Source: Brevundimonas diminuta 3F5N (GTDB lineage Bacteria > Pseudomonadota > Alphaproteobacteria > Caulobacterales > Caulobacteraceae). Taken from it: DNA of 64,000 nucleotides. The translations under genes were made by a program, and so were the position numbers. Shown here piece by piece: positions 33,689 to 43,076 of the stretch; within the stretch, counting starts at the first letter, position 1, and each line of letters starts with the position of its first letter. The notes under the pieces were generated by a model, which did no database searches, was not told the origin of the DNA, and saw only the letters and a list, made by a program, of their open reading frames with translations. The stretch lies in contig NZ_FUIE01000045.1 in the NCBI RefSeq assembly GCF_900163625.1, positions 25,995-89,994 on the forward strand, given 5' to 3'.

Positions 33689-36034
33689 TTGGCGCCCGTG
33701 GGGGGCGGAGGAGCCGTCAAGGTCTTGAAAAGTTTCAGTGCGTCCACGGTTAAGTCGTGGTTCCAATACGGTTGCGAACGCAAGGTCCGGTACGAATTGT
33801 CCAGCGACACCGAACTCGCTGCGGTGCCGGTGCTGAAGGATGTCCGAGAAGCCGCTTGGGCCAAACTCGGCAATGAGTTCGAAGATCGGGTTGTACGCCG
33901 TCTTGCGGCCGAGACCTCGGTTTTACAACCGTCGCCGGGCGACAAGGTGCTCTCCGAACGTTTGACCTTGGCGTTTCTGCGGGGCGAACGTGCAGAGACC
34001 TATGCCGCACAAGTGAACCTGAAACCGGCCCGCACGCCGAGTTTTCTTCAAGGGACCGGCCTCGACCTGAACCGCAACATCGCGGACCTAGTGCGCCGGA
34101 CAATCCTGCCTGACGGCCGGGTTCAGTTCACGGTCATCGATATCAAGGCCACACGGCGCGCGACGGCTTTCCACAAGAATCAGATCGCTTTCTATGTAAG
34201 GGTTCTCGAGGAGCGTCTGGCTGAAATCGACCTTACCCGGCACGTCGTATTGGACCGGGAGGGGGAGGTATGGCGCATCCCTAATGACGGCACGGCGGAC
34301 GGGGACCGCGCTCAGGCGGAGGTCTTCGCTCTGCGTCCCTATCTGCGGCAGGTCGACGACTTTTGCCGTCTGAAATTGCCTGGGATCGCGAAAAAGGGGA
34401 TCGGAGCGGGCGGCTTCGACCAGACCTTCTTCCACCTCTATTTCAAATGCGAACAGTGCGCGTTTCTTGAGCACTGCGAACAAGCGATAGCCCCCGTGCT
34501 TGGCGCCGCGCGTGACGTGTCCGCCGTCCCCGGCGTGACCCATGAATCGAAACGCGTTCTGGCCCAGCTCGGCGTTACGACTGTCGGCGGCCTGGCCAAG
34601 GCTCACGGCTTGGCGAAGGCGCCGGGCGCGGGATGGTCGCTGACGCGTAACGCCCCTCGTCTGACCGCCCGCGCACAAGCCCTGGCCCAAGGCGCCATTC
34701 TGCGGACTGATGAAGAGCATAGCTTTCTCATGCCGCCACGCGCTGACGTGAGGTTGTTCCTCTCGCTCGACTACGATCCCGTCGATGATCGGATCGCCGC
34801 CGTGGGCTACCGTCGCGTCGAGGACGGACAAACCTTAAGCGCCGCCGTCAGCGTGCCGCAGAGCGCCTCACTGCAGGATGAGGCGGACGCCCTCATCTTC
34901 GTGATGGGGCGGTTGATCAGCGATCTGGCGGGGGTGGACCAGGACAATCGCAAGGCTCAGGAGGTTGAAGACGAGGCGGCGCTGAAGTACGCCCACATCT
35001 TCTTCTATGAGCCGTCTGAAGCGCTCAATCTTCAGAAGGCGCTGGGGCGCCACCTGGATGACCCGCGGGTCCGCAGCGGGCTGCTGCATCTCGTGCGCCT
35101 CTTCCCGCCGGACGACGTGGTTCCCGAGCCCGAGTTCAAGGGGGCTCACCATCTGCCCGCCACCGCATTGCGCAGCGTGATTGAACAGCTCTACGCCCTG
35201 CCGGTCGCTGTGGCCTATGATCTGCGTCAGGTCAGCCAAGCCTTGGCCGACCAGGGCGCTGCGACGCCCTATCATCCTAGTCGGGGCTTTGAACGACCCT
35301 TCTCATCGCTCTTGTCGATCGACGTCATTCGCGGGCTTCGCGATGGTGCGGCGGGCGCTCCCTCAGCGCACGACATCGAGACCGACGTGTCGGCGCGATT
35401 GGACGCTTTGCAGGGGGCTACCGCCTGGCTGTACGCCCAACACGCGGCGGCGGCGGATAGGGGCGCGCCGCTCTTGCGGCTGACCAAACGACCGTTCCGC
35501 TTCCATGAGACTTTTGATCCACTTGATGCGGCGGACCTGGACGTCCTGCTTGCTTGCGAACTGCTGGAGAACCGCGCGAGCCTCTTGGAAACCCTGGTTG
35601 GACTGGCCCAGCCCGCTGCCCGCCGCCGTGATGCTGGGCGTTGTATGGCGGGATTGGAGCTGATGAGAGTGTCGAACTACGGGCCGCGCAAAAAGCTGCT
35701 TGTGTTCCGGGCGCCGCCAGCCAGCCAAGAGACAGATCTCGGGCCAGGCGACTTCAAATTGATTCTGACTGACGACAATCCGGACCTACGGCTGGATGCG
35801 ACCCAGTGGGCTCTGGTGAATTGCAGGATCAAGACGCCCGACGAAGACGATCTGTCCCAGCCTCACATCGTGAAGGTCGTGATGGACAAAGACATCTTTG
35901 AAGGTTCAGTGATGCAGGCGTTGCTCAAATCCACCCCCAGGGACGGATGGCACCTCGATCGGCCCTTCTTCGATGTGAACACGGACAAGGCTGAGCGCTT
36001 CCTGCGTCACCTTTCGGCAGGGCAGGCGGCATGA
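33689..36034 (+). CDS. Cas4/Dna2-type iron-sulfur nuclease (TM0106-like), Dpd-linked
   Basis: 781 residues from the outermost TTG; the TTG at 33725, with GGAGGAG about 10 bases before it, is a likely true start. The N-terminal domain is RecB/Cas4-like: Asp133, then Asp151-Ile-Lys153 (VIDIKATR), then NQIAFY. The iron-sulfur cysteines are Cys29 and Cys254, Cys257 and Cys263 (CEQCAFLEHCE). A helix-hairpin-helix-like stretch (VTTVGGLAKAHG) and a degenerate RNase-H-like region follow, as in TM0106-type proteins that are often fused to SF1 helicases. Here the helicase is the next gene, overlapping in ATGA. It is proposed to cut unmodified DNA. Confidence 0.8.
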   Translation: MAPVGGGGAVKVLKSFSASTVKSWFQYGCERKVRYELSSDTELAAVPVLKDVREAAWAKLGNEFEDRVVRRLAAETSVLQPSPGDKVLSERLTLAFLRGERAETYAAQVNLKPARTPSFLQGTGLDLNRNIADLVRRTILPDGRVQFTVIDIKATRRATAFHKNQIAFYVRVLEERLAEIDLTRHVVLDREGEVWRIPNDGTADGDRAQAEVFALRPYLRQVDDFCRLKLPGIAKKGIGAGGFDQTFFHLYFKCEQCAFLEHCEQAIAPVLGAARDVSAVPGVTHESKRVLAQLGVTTVGGLAKAHGLAKAPGAGWSLTRNAPRLTARAQALAQGAILRTDEEHSFLMPPRADVRLFLSLDYDPVDDRIAAVGYRRVEDGQTLSAAVSVPQSASLQDEADALIFVMGRLISDLAGVDQDNRKAQEVEDEAALKYAHIFFYEPSEALNLQKALGRHLDDPRVRSGLLHLVRLFPPDDVVPEPEFKGAHHLPATALRSVIEQLYALPVAVAYDLRQVSQALADQGAATPYHPSRGFERPFSSLLSIDVIRGLRDGAAGAPSAHDIETDVSARLDALQGATAWLYAQHAAAADRGAPLLRLTKRPFRFHETFDPLDAADLDVLLACELLENRASLLETLVGLAQPAARRRDAGRCMAGLELMRVSNYGPRKKLLVFRAPPASQETDLGPGDFKLILTDDNPDLRLDATQWALVNCRIKTPDEDDLSQPHIVKVVMDKDIFEGSVMQALLKSTPRDGWHLDRPFFDVNTDKAERFLRHLSAGQAA

Positions 36035-39000
36035 GCGTGCGTGAACACATCCTTCGTTTCCTCACGGAACCTGGCGTCTTTGCGCGGGACGCGAGCGATC
36101 CTGACGTCTGGCTGGAAGCGATGACCGAGTTCACCGCCCCCCTCCTGGAGGCGGGTGGCGGTTCAGCTTTAAGGGAAGCCCAAGAGGCGGCCTGGCGAGG
36201 CCTCGCCCCGGCGAGGGCTGGCCTCATTCTAGGCCCCCCCGGCACCGGCAAGACCCATCTGCTGGCCTGGTTGATTGTCGGCTACATTCTAGCGCGGCGC
36301 CGCGCAGGCTTGCCGGCTCGTGTTTTCGTCAGCGCGTTCACGCGCAACGCCATCGGAAACCTCCTGGACGGGGTGGCGTCTCGCGTCGCCCAATTCGCGC
36401 CGGAGGCGTTCGAAACCCATTATCTCGGCGCTGCGCCGCCAGCCGGTCTTTCGGATCGCGTCAAGCATCGCGTCTCCGTGACCAAGGAGGAAGGCGAAGC
36501 GGCTTTTGCTGACCTGTCGGCCGAGGCGGTGGTGGTCGGCGCCTCTGTTTGGCAACTTCACCGTCTGATGAGCCATAGGAAGGCGCCGGGCGACGGGGTG
36601 GTCGCGCCCGTCTTTGATCTCGTCTGCATAGATGAGGCTTCTCAGTTGGTCCTGAGCCAAGGTTTGATGGCTCTGGCGGGATTGAGGCCTGGAGGGCGCG
36701 TGGTCGTGGCCGGCGATGATCGCCAGCTTCCGCCGATCCGCTCGGGGCGAGACGTGGACGTCGAAGGCCGTCAACTCGGAGGCTCCCTTTACGCCTTCCT
36801 GAAATCGGCGGGCGTGCCTGAGTTTCCGCTCGAAGAAACCTTCCGGCTGAATGGGCCGTTGACGGTGTTTCCAGAGAAATCCTTCTATCCAGGCCAGTAT
36901 CGATCTGCGGATCCGGTGAAGGACGCGCGCTTGGCGTTGAAGTCCGAATGGCGTGAAGGGCTTGAGGCGTGGGAGGCCTTCGCGCTCGATCCGGACTGGC
37001 CGATCGCCGTCCTCGTGCATGACGGGCCGTCCGCCGCCAGCAGCAATCCGTTCGAGGCCTGGGTAGGCGCGCGTTTGATCCAGCGATTGGCGGAGCGCAT
37101 GGAGGACGTGCATCTGCATGACGGCGCCTATGCGCCGGAGCTCTGGCGCGAACGTTTGGCGGCCGTCAGCCCCCACCGCGCCCAGAACGCAGCGATTAGA
37201 AGCGCCCTGTCCACGGCGTTGAAGCCGAACGCCTTCGTTGAAACGGTCGATCGGATCCAGGGCAAGGAGCGCGACGCCATTGTCTTCTCCTACTGCGTGG
37301 CCGATCCGGAATTCGCTCTAGCTGAAGCAGACTTCATTTTCGCGCCGGAGCGTCTGAACGTTGCCGTGACCCGGGCGCGTCATAAGCTGATCATGTTGGT
37401 CAGTCGCCGTCTGCTGGAAGCGGCGCCTGCCGACCAAGAACAGATGGACAAGGCAGAACTGGTTCGAGAATTCGTTTTCAACGCCGACCTGAAGCGTGAA
37501 CTCGAGATCGTCGACGGCGCCGGACAGCGGGTGAAGGTCCAGGTTCGTCTGGCCGGCTTCGCCGATGCTCCCGAACTGGTCGATCCGCCGGTCAAGGAAG
37601 CGCCGTCTGCTGGACCAGCGGACGCCCTTTTGGATGAGGACGCGCATCTGCTTCAGGCCGTCCGGGATATCGCGCTCTCCAACGCCTTTGGCACGGCCGC
37701 CAGTTTCGCCCTGGAGGCCCGGATCGGACGCAAGCCAGTCCTACCGGGACTGGCGCGACTGCAGTCTCGAGGCTTGATCGATCTACGTCAGCAGCAAGGG
37801 CCACGAGAAGCCTTCTGGGTCGCTCGACCGTTGGATCCGCAGCGAAGAGTCTATCAACCTGACTATGAAACGGTTCGAGCGCGCGCTGAGGAAGTCGTAA
37901 GCCAGGCTCGTCGTGGGCGAAAGGCGCCCCTGTATGATGACGTACGCCGCCAGTTCGCCTGGGTTGACGCTCAAGGCAACGACGTGGTCCGCGTCAGTTT
38001 CGACAGATTGCGCGACGAAAATCTGATCCGCTTTACGAGCGATGACGCAAAGCTCCGGGTCGAATGGATAGGCGAGGAGGAGGCTGAGCTCCTGCCGGCG
38101 CCGCCTGAGCCCATCTTGTCTGATGCAGACTTCGAGGTGCTCAACGCCCTTGAGACCCTTGAAGCCAAGCGGATCAACTTCGGCGTCTTTGAGGGATGGA
38201 CGTCTGCGGCCACCCTTGCAGACAGCGGGCAATGGCCGCGGGCGCGAGTGGCGGAAGCCCTGGGGCGGTTGTCAGCTTGCGGATGGGTGCTTCTAGCCGG
38301 CGAGGGCCGGGTGCGCAGTCGCATGGCGGAACTGGCGCGCGAGGTGCGTTATGTCAAACAGCGCTTCCGGCGCGATGATGCGGATGAGCGGCCTTTCCTG
38401 GTCCGAAGCCTGAAAATCGAGTTGCGTGACCGAGACAAGCCAGTGCGTGAAGAGCCCCTGGGGGCTGTGTTCGACGCCCTGGCGACTGAGGTCGGCGGTT
38501 CTCACGCCGCAGCCTTGCGCGCCCTGTCGAAGGGTTTGCAGGACGCATGGGGCCAGGACGCCGCAATCGCGGGCTTCCAGCGTCGAAGCTTGGAGGCCCT
38601 GACGCGCGCCTGGGCCGGATCTGGACCTGACGCGGTCGTGGTCTCGGCCGACACCGGAGCCGGCAAGACCGAGGCGGCCGTCCTTCCATTGATTGCGGGG
38701 GCGGCCGCCGACCGATTGGAGGGCATTCAAGGCGTTCGAGCGCTATTGGCCTATCCCCGCATCCGTCTGGCCACCAATCAGGCCCAACGTATTGTCCGCT
38801 ACGCTGCGCTTCTGGCGGCCCAACCGGGCGCTCCCACGCTGACGGTGGGCATGCAGTTCAAAGGAACGCCGACACGCCTGGATAGCCTGAAGGCGTGGGA
38901 TCTCGAGGAAGGCTGGCGGGCGTTTGGCGGCGGAGAACTGGCGTTTCCGCTGTTTGGCTGTCCGAACTGCGACAAGGATCTTCATCTCGGGTGCGGACAG

Positions 39001-42000
39001 GGGGCGTCCGGCGCCGATCGTCTCTATTGCCTGACCTGCGATTGGTCTTTCGCAGGATGGATCGGCAGCAAGACAGGCTTGCGTGAAACGCCTCCGGCTC
39101 TGTTCATCAGCACGACGGATTCGCTCCACCAATGGCTGCATAATCCGGCCGCCGGCCGATTGTTCGGCGACGATTCCGCGTTTGCGCCGCCGCGTGCGGT
39201 GATGGCCGATGAAATTCACCTCTATTCCCATGTGCACGGGGCCCAGGTGGCGCTCGCCCTCCAACGCTTGGCGGGGCGAGTTGCAGTCAATCGGCCTGAT
39301 GCGCCGCCTGTCTTGATGGTGGGCATGAGCGCCACGCTCGGCGATCCAGCCCAGACCTGGGGGCGTCTGGCGGGGCGCTCCGACGTGCTTGCTGTGTCCG
39401 CGCGGCCGGAAGAGCGGCGTTTGAACCCCCGTGGTCGCGAGTATTTCTACTTCATCCAGCCTGAAGTGGAGTCGAGAGGCGCCGATGTCGCCGGCGCTTC
39501 AACCACGATCCAAAGCCTCATGTGCCTCGCGCACGGCATGCGGCGGCGGACGGATGAGGACGGGGGCTTCCGTAGCGTCGTCTTTCTGGATTCGATCGAC
39601 AAGGTCCGGCGATTGCATGGCGACTACGCCGACGCGGAGGAGGGGAGCAAGCTCGCGGCCTATCGGACTCGCCTCTACCCCGAGGATCCGGCGACGGGAG
39701 ACCTGCCGACCCATTGCTGCGGCGAGCCGTACGGCTGCGATCGGTTCCAAACAGGAGAATGTTGGGTCTTCGCCGCCACAGACGCCGGTCAGGTCGGGGC
39801 GTCGGGGCAAAGACGACCCGGCCGGCCCTTGGCCGTTATTGATCGACCTGTCACTTCCGCTTCGACCGGAAGGGTCGAGGACGCCATCAAGGCATCGGAT
39901 GTGGTGTTCGCGACATCTTCGCTCGAGGTCGGATATGACGACCCCGACATCACTCTGGTCTATCAGCACTACGCCCCTCAAAACTTGGCGAGCTTCATCC
40001 AGCGCAAAGGGCGGGGCGGGCGCGGCACCGACGATCGCCCGATCACCGCGGTGACCTTGTCGATCTACTCGAGCCGGGACAGTTGGTGGTTCCGCCGCCC
40101 CTGGATGATGTTGGAGCCCGCCGGTTTCGACAGCCCGCTGAATCCGGACAACTACTTCGTGCGAAGGGGGCAGATTCTCTCGACGGTCCTCGACGCCATG
40201 GCGCGCTTCCAACGCCGGCATGGGGTCTTCGATCTGACCTCGCCGCCTGTTGGGGTCTTTGCCGAAGCTGAAACCCTGCTGCGACAGGTCTTCGGTCGAG
40301 ACGTGTGGCAAGACTATGCGGCCGACCTGCCGAGTTTCTGGGACCTGGCCGTGAAGCGACTGCCGCATCAGACCGGGGCGTGGGATGTTCCAGACCTGCG
40401 TCAGGCGTTGGAATGGGCGCCCAATCTCCTGTTCGATTCCATCAATCTGCCCCAACTGGATGTGCGGCGCTCTGGAGAAAAGGATCCTCGACCGGAGGAC
40501 ATCTCGCTCGCCGCAGCCTCTGTGGCGCCTGGGAACGCGACGCGGCGCTATCATCCTGTGGAAGTGGATTGGCGTCCTCCGGTCGCCGGCCTGGCGCCTT
40601 GGTTGGCGGCGGAGGATTATGAAGCCGCTCAAACGCCGTCGCCGTTCGGCGATACCGCCGAGGGCTGGCTGAACCGCTTGCCGCTCGAAGCGCGGCCCTT
40701 GCTGGCCGGCCTTTCGCCTCACTACGTGCGGCCACGCCAGATCACTCTGCAGCGCCTTGGGCAGATACATGGCGCGACCTGGGTTGCGGACTGGGCGCTG
40801 GATGACGCCAACCAACTGAGGCCTTCCTCAGGCGCGCCTCAACATCGACAGGTCGGCCACCAATCGCATGGCCATTTGCGCGGCTTCCCCATCGTCAAGC
40901 CGAATGAAGAGGCGGCGCGGTCGGCTGATGCGGCGCCGTTTTCACCATGGGTGGAGCGTGTCGACGGCTTCCTTGGGGATGGCGTCGGCGGCAAGACCAC
41001 AGGGCTGGCGCTTGCACGGGTGTTTTGGGGCGCCGACGCGGAATTGGTTCTGACAGGACCTCCGCGCGACGTGATCCCAGTTTCTCAGGTGTTCAGCCAA
41101 CCCGGACACGGTCCCACCCTGCATGGCTATCATGTGCAAACTGAAGGCGCCCGCTTCCGCCTTCACGCGGGGCGACTGGACGCCTTTGTCGCGGATCAGG
41201 CGACTCGGCTCGAGACGGAGACAGCGGAACGCAAGCGTGTGACCGCCCAGTTGGTGCGTTTCAAGATCGAAAGCGGGGCCCAGGCGCTGGGCCTGAACAT
41301 GTTCCAGATGCGTCGAGCCGCCGAGTTGATCGTCAGCGCCGTCGCCGTACCAGCCTATCTGGATCGGCTGCGCCGGATCGCCTTCCTCTGGACGGTGAAG
41401 GACATCGCCGCCCTGTTTGAAGACGTGCGTGCGGACCTCTTGTCATGCCATCCCATGTTGTCGAAGGATCGCGTCGCCAAGGTCGCTGAAGCCTTCGGCG
41501 ACGATCGTTTGAAGCCGATCTTGACGAGCGCCTTACGGGCGGTCGACGAACCGGCCGAAGTCGCAAGCTGGCTGCGCAGCTCTGTTCTTCACAGTTTGGC
41601 GCTTCGGTTGAAGGACAGCTTCGTTCAACTCGGGCATGGTGACGAAAGGCAAATCCTCGCCCATGTCGTCCTGCCATTGCAGTTCGGCGTAGGCGCAGAT
41701 GCGAACCACCCGGATATCACCCTGTGTGAAGTCGGCAGCTATGGAGACGGAACCACGCGAGCCTTCCTGGCCCGCTTGGACGTCGCCGCAGGCCATTGGC
41801 GTGACGGGTTCCTTGGCGATTGCCCGAACGCCCGGGAGGATGCGGCCTTGGACAGCCTCTTCGCCCAACCCGAACATCATGCCGCTTGGCGAGCCCTTGA
41901 TCCTCATGATCCAGCGGCGCTCGCCGGCCTGGCCGAACCGCTGGGCTTGGATCCCGCCGAAGCTCTGCCGGCGGCCGTGCTTCGCGTGCTGTACGGCGTG

Positions 42001-42384
42001 GAGGCGATCGGAGGCGATCGCGTGGATCTCTATGATCTCGCCGTGGCCGTGCGGGAGGTCGACCGCGCGCTTCAGACGCGTTTGGGTCGTATTCCGTCGG
42101 CGTGGGAGGTTACGAGCGCTGCAGTCCGCAACGCCGAATCCGCTCCAGAGACGGCGCTTGGTCGTCTGCTCGCCGCCTATGGGGGCGTGGATGAGGGTGT
42201 GCAGGAAGAGGGCTTGAGCGCTGAAGGCCGCCTAGCGGATCAGGTCTACCGCTTGAGCGCACGCCTTTGCGTCGACGGATGCCAAGCCTGCGTGCAACGT
42301 CCGAGCAATCTGATGAGCGAGGGCTTGATGGAGGCTTCAACCAGCCGAAGCCTCCTGACGCGTTTCCTGTGCGAAGCTGACTAG
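36031..42384 (+). CDS. dpdJ: DpdJ-like protein: SF1 helicase fused to SF2 helicase (2117 residues)
   Basis: Two helicases in one chain. The first 480 residues are an SF1 (UPF1/Dna2-like) motor: Walker A GPPGTGKT (68-75), IDEASQ (about 200), GDDRQLPPI (about 228) and VTRARHK (about 443). After winged-helix-like linkers comes an SF2 motor: DTGAGKTEA (about 870), a four-Cys zinc module (CPNC...CLTC, about 976-1003), DEIHLYSH (about 1058), GMSATLGDP (about 1098) and QRKGRGGRGTDD (about 1322). The C-terminus has a DGCQACVQRPSN motif. The SF2 part plus C-terminus fits DpdJ. The ATG overlaps the nuclease stop, and its stop overlaps that of dpdI on the other strand. Confidence 0.75.
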   Translation: MSVREHILRFLTEPGVFARDASDPDVWLEAMTEFTAPLLEAGGGSALREAQEAAWRGLAPARAGLILGPPGTGKTHLLAWLIVGYILARRRAGLPARVFVSAFTRNAIGNLLDGVASRVAQFAPEAFETHYLGAAPPAGLSDRVKHRVSVTKEEGEAAFADLSAEAVVVGASVWQLHRLMSHRKAPGDGVVAPVFDLVCIDEASQLVLSQGLMALAGLRPGGRVVVAGDDRQLPPIRSGRDVDVEGRQLGGSLYAFLKSAGVPEFPLEETFRLNGPLTVFPEKSFYPGQYRSADPVKDARLALKSEWREGLEAWEAFALDPDWPIAVLVHDGPSAASSNPFEAWVGARLIQRLAERMEDVHLHDGAYAPELWRERLAAVSPHRAQNAAIRSALSTALKPNAFVETVDRIQGKERDAIVFSYCVADPEFALAEADFIFAPERLNVAVTRARHKLIMLVSRRLLEAAPADQEQMDKAELVREFVFNADLKRELEIVDGAGQRVKVQVRLAGFADAPELVDPPVKEAPSAGPADALLDEDAHLLQAVRDIALSNAFGTAASFALEARIGRKPVLPGLARLQSRGLIDLRQQQGPREAFWVARPLDPQRRVYQPDYETVRARAEEVVSQARRGRKAPLYDDVRRQFAWVDAQGNDVVRVSFDRLRDENLIRFTSDDAKLRVEWIGEEEAELLPAPPEPILSDADFEVLNALETLEAKRINFGVFEGWTSAATLADSGQWPRARVAEALGRLSACGWVLLAGEGRVRSRMAELAREVRYVKQRFRRDDADERPFLVRSLKIELRDRDKPVREEPLGAVFDALATEVGGSHAAALRALSKGLQDAWGQDAAIAGFQRRSLEALTRAWAGSGPDAVVVSADTGAGKTEAAVLPLIAGAAADRLEGIQGVRALLAYPRIRLATNQAQRIVRYAALLAAQPGAPTLTVGMQFKGTPTRLDSLKAWDLEEGWRAFGGGELAFPLFGCPNCDKDLHLGCGQGASGADRLYCLTCDWSFAGWIGSKTGLRETPPALFISTTDSLHQWLHNPAAGRLFGDDSAFAPPRAVMADEIHLYSHVHGAQVALALQRLAGRVAVNRPDAPPVLMVGMSATLGDPAQTWGRLAGRSDVLAVSARPEERRLNPRGREYFYFIQPEVESRGADVAGASTTIQSLMCLAHGMRRRTDEDGGFRSVVFLDSIDKVRRLHGDYADAEEGSKLAAYRTRLYPEDPATGDLPTHCCGEPYGCDRFQTGECWVFAATDAGQVGASGQRRPGRPLAVIDRPVTSASTGRVEDAIKASDVVFATSSLEVGYDDPDITLVYQHYAPQNLASFIQRKGRGGRGTDDRPITAVTLSIYSSRDSWWFRRPWMMLEPAGFDSPLNPDNYFVRRGQILSTVLDAMARFQRRHGVFDLTSPPVGVFAEAETLLRQVFGRDVWQDYAADLPSFWDLAVKRLPHQTGAWDVPDLRQALEWAPNLLFDSINLPQLDVRRSGEKDPRPEDISLAAASVAPGNATRRYHPVEVDWRPPVAGLAPWLAAEDYEAAQTPSPFGDTAEGWLNRLPLEARPLLAGLSPHYVRPRQITLQRLGQIHGATWVADWALDDANQLRPSSGAPQHRQVGHQSHGHLRGFPIVKPNEEAARSADAAPFSPWVERVDGFLGDGVGGKTTGLALARVFWGADAELVLTGPPRDVIPVSQVFSQPGHGPTLHGYHVQTEGARFRLHAGRLDAFVADQATRLETETAERKRVTAQLVRFKIESGAQALGLNMFQMRRAAELIVSAVAVPAYLDRLRRIAFLWTVKDIAALFEDVRADLLSCHPMLSKDRVAKVAEAFGDDRLKPILTSALRAVDEPAEVASWLRSSVLHSLALRLKDSFVQLGHGDERQILAHVVLPLQFGVGADANHPDITLCEVGSYGDGTTRAFLARLDVAAGHWRDGFLGDCPNAREDAALDSLFAQPEHHAAWRALDPHDPAALAGLAEPLGLDPAEALPAAVLRVLYGVEAIGGDRVDLYDLAVAVREVDRALQTRLGRIPSAWEVTSAAVRNAESAPETALGRLLAAYGGVDEGVQEEGLSAEGRLADQVYRLSARLCVDGCQACVQRPSNLMSEGLMEASTSRSLLTRFLCEAD

Positions 42385-43076
42385 CTTCGCACGCGGAAGG
42401 CGTCCAAGGCCCCATGGTCCTTCAGCCAGGCTAGAACCCTCGGCGTTACGAGTTCGAGGGTCGCGCGCTGCTGGATCACGCCCTGAAGGAAGGCGTCCAC
42501 CTCCGCCTCGCCTGTAAACGCACGCATGGCGTCGAGGGTCAGGGCGCGCCGCGCCCGCAGGGCTGCTGCCGCGGCGGCGAGTTGTTCCGCCTGAGGGTCG
42601 GTCGCCGCCAAGGCTTGCGCCTGTTGCCCAATCTGCTTGAGATCGGAGCCGATGGTTTCTGCTCCGGAGATCTTCAGCAAGAGCTCTCCCACGGCCGGCA
42701 GGTCGGCGAAATCCCTGGCGACGATCTGGGTCCAGCGGGTTCTTAAACTGTCGAGCGCCCGGACGATCTCAGCCGCTACGCCGGGATAGTCCGTGGCGAC
42801 GGCCTCGAGCTCGTCCGCCGTTGCAGCGGCTTCGAGCGCGCCCCCTACATCTTCGGCCTTGTCGATAGCGCCTTCCAGGCGCTGGCGTAGACCGGGGTCC
42901 GACAAGCCGTCGAGTTCCTTGGCGCAAGCCACCAGATGAGCGAGCAGGGCGGCATGGCGAGGGGCCTGTTCCACCGGTTTGCGCGCCTTCTCGACGGCGG
43001 AACCCAAGGCAAGGCTCTGTTTCGCGGAAGCGACGAGGGGATGCAGTTGTTCCAGTTCAGCCAAAAGATCAGTCAT
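42381..43076 (-). CDS. dpdI: DpdI-like protein
   Basis: 231 residues, almost wholly alpha-helical and rich in Ala, Leu and Glu, with no catalytic motif. It follows DpdH directly (overlap in ATGA), which is the place of DpdI in Dpd clusters; genetic work in Salmonella links DpdI to the restriction phenotype. Assignment rests mainly on position and character. Its stop codon shares a CTAG with the stop of the convergent helicase gene. Confidence 0.65.
   Translation of the reverse strand: MTDLLAELEQLHPLVASAKQSLALGSAVEKARKPVEQAPRHAALLAHLVACAKELDGLSDPGLRQRLEGAIDKAEDVGGALEAAATADELEAVATDYPGVAAEIVRALDSLRTRWTQIVARDFADLPAVGELLLKISGAETIGSDLKQIGQQAQALAATDPQAEQLAAAAAALRARRALTLDAMRAFTGEAEVDAFLQGVIQQRATLELVTPRVLAWLKDHGALDAFRVRS

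Noticed and set aside
33689..36034. Reading the iron-sulfur nuclease as CRISPR Cas4
   Set aside because: No cas1, cas2 or array nearby; size, later domains and coupling to an SF1 helicase fit the TM0106/Dna2-like group instead.
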